Positions 63,398 through 64,000 of a DNA stretch of 64,000 bases are shown in pieces. This DNA is from Diphasiastrum complanatum (Eukaryota > Streptophyta > Lycopodiopsida > Lycopodiales > Lycopodiaceae), in the NCBI GenBank assembly GCA_029204225.1, contig CM055109.1, forward strand, positions 20,084,267 through 20,148,266. The letters are read 5' to 3'. Below the pieces are notes generated by a model. The model saw nothing but the letters and a program-made list of their open reading frames with translations. It searched no databases and was not told the DNA's origin. A program made the position numbers and the translations under genes. Position 1 is the first letter of the stretch. Each line of letters starts with the position of its first letter.

Positions 63398-64000
63398 TTG
63401 TGACTATTTTTTTGTGGCCCTTGCTGAAATATGACCTTGCTACTCTTCTTCATCAGAGTTATTTCTATCTCCAAAATAAGTACTCTCGTGCTAAGCCTAT
63501 AGGTCTCCTACAGCATTGAACTACACACCTCATCACTAGTGGATCAATATTCCCATGGACTTTATCATTGGCCTACCTCATACCTACGATGGTCACGATT
63601 CTTGTTTGGTGGTTATGGATAGGTTTTCAAAACAAACTCAATTCATTCTTTTGTGGATCAATGTCGTTGTCGTGTCATGATATAGTTCGGGCTTCTACGG
63701 AAGAGCTTGCTCCAAGCTATTATGGGCCTTTTCAAATTCTCCAGCGTGTTAGTCTGATTCCATGTCGTCTTCAATTACCTTCGATGTCATCCATTCACAA
63801 AAGATACAACAGCAATATCAATCTTTTGTGGATCAGCATCATCATCGTGTCGAATTTCAGGAGAGTGCTATAGTTTACTTACAGTTGGTTTCACTCCACA
63901 TCACTTTGTTCAAGGTCAAGCTTCTATGGAAGAGCTTGCTCCAAGCTATTATGGGCCTTTTCAAATTCTCCAGTGTGTTAATCTGATTCCCTGTTGTCTT
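63398..64000 (+). pseudogene. Relic E, right piece: Ty3 integrase
   Basis: Continues from the hAT insertion point: 'CDYFFVALAEI', then after stops '[20 protein letters not shown]' (split across frames), 'CLVVMDRFSKQTQF', and the C-terminal region 'EELAPSYYGPFQILQRV'. The block around 63640-63780 recurs at 63820-64000 (see findings), so the catalytic second D and E region is missing. It runs off the window. Confidence 0.75.

Overview
The window is nuclear DNA from a land plant with a large, repeat-choked genome. The evidence is U2-type introns with GTAAG/TTGCAG borders, Ty3 chromoviruses and Ty1/copia elements primed by initiator tRNA-Met (TGGTATCAGAGC), two TRIM elements, a DUF659-type hAT transposon and long CT, GT and AT microsatellites. 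I cannot fix the species. The GDFN-type LINE and very long TE-filled introns would suit a fern, lycophyte, gymnosperm or a large angiosperm genome.

Region 1 (about 5.6-27.4 kb, minus strand) holds the only host gene I can name: the 5' half of the plant orthologue of Integrator complex subunit 1 (INTS1). Ten exons with consistent splice phase (487 codons) are visible. They align in order with the animal INTS1 N-terminal region, including the stretch around 'W..IF(I/V)K.Y(L/I)ED..G.R.W'. One 15.6-kb intron (7482-23103) is packed with transposons: Ty3 relics, a LINE endonuclease relic split by a 5.05-kb copia element, a second copia relic, a 922-bp TRIM and a Ty3 relic with AG...CT LTRs. The 3' half of the gene should lie in or beyond 1-5600, but I found no further safe exon.

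Region 2 (27.4-44 kb) is intergenic. It holds Ty3 relics, a gag-protease-only relic, microsatellites, GC-rich palindromic repeats, short hAT-related MITEs, and a 342-bp TRIM whose 144-bp LTRs each carry a 72-nt tRNA-shaped sequence.

Region 3 (42-64 kb) is a set of nested insertions that can be read base by base. Element A (Ty3) has its 3' LTR split by element B (TSD GCCCT). A decayed Ty3 relic E hosts the nearly intact Ty3 element C (TSD CTTTC) and, further along, a 5.24-kb hAT transposon (TSD GTCCATAT). Removing the insertions rejoins the host reading frames.

The elements relate to one another. A, C and the 31.6-34.0 kb relic share a 358-bp LTR family. B, the 20.3 and 24.9 kb relics and the 36.4-38.9 kb relic are one wider family. 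The hAT left end shares sequence with at least one short element at 31 kb, and its terminal motif recurs at several other palindrome-rich short repeats.
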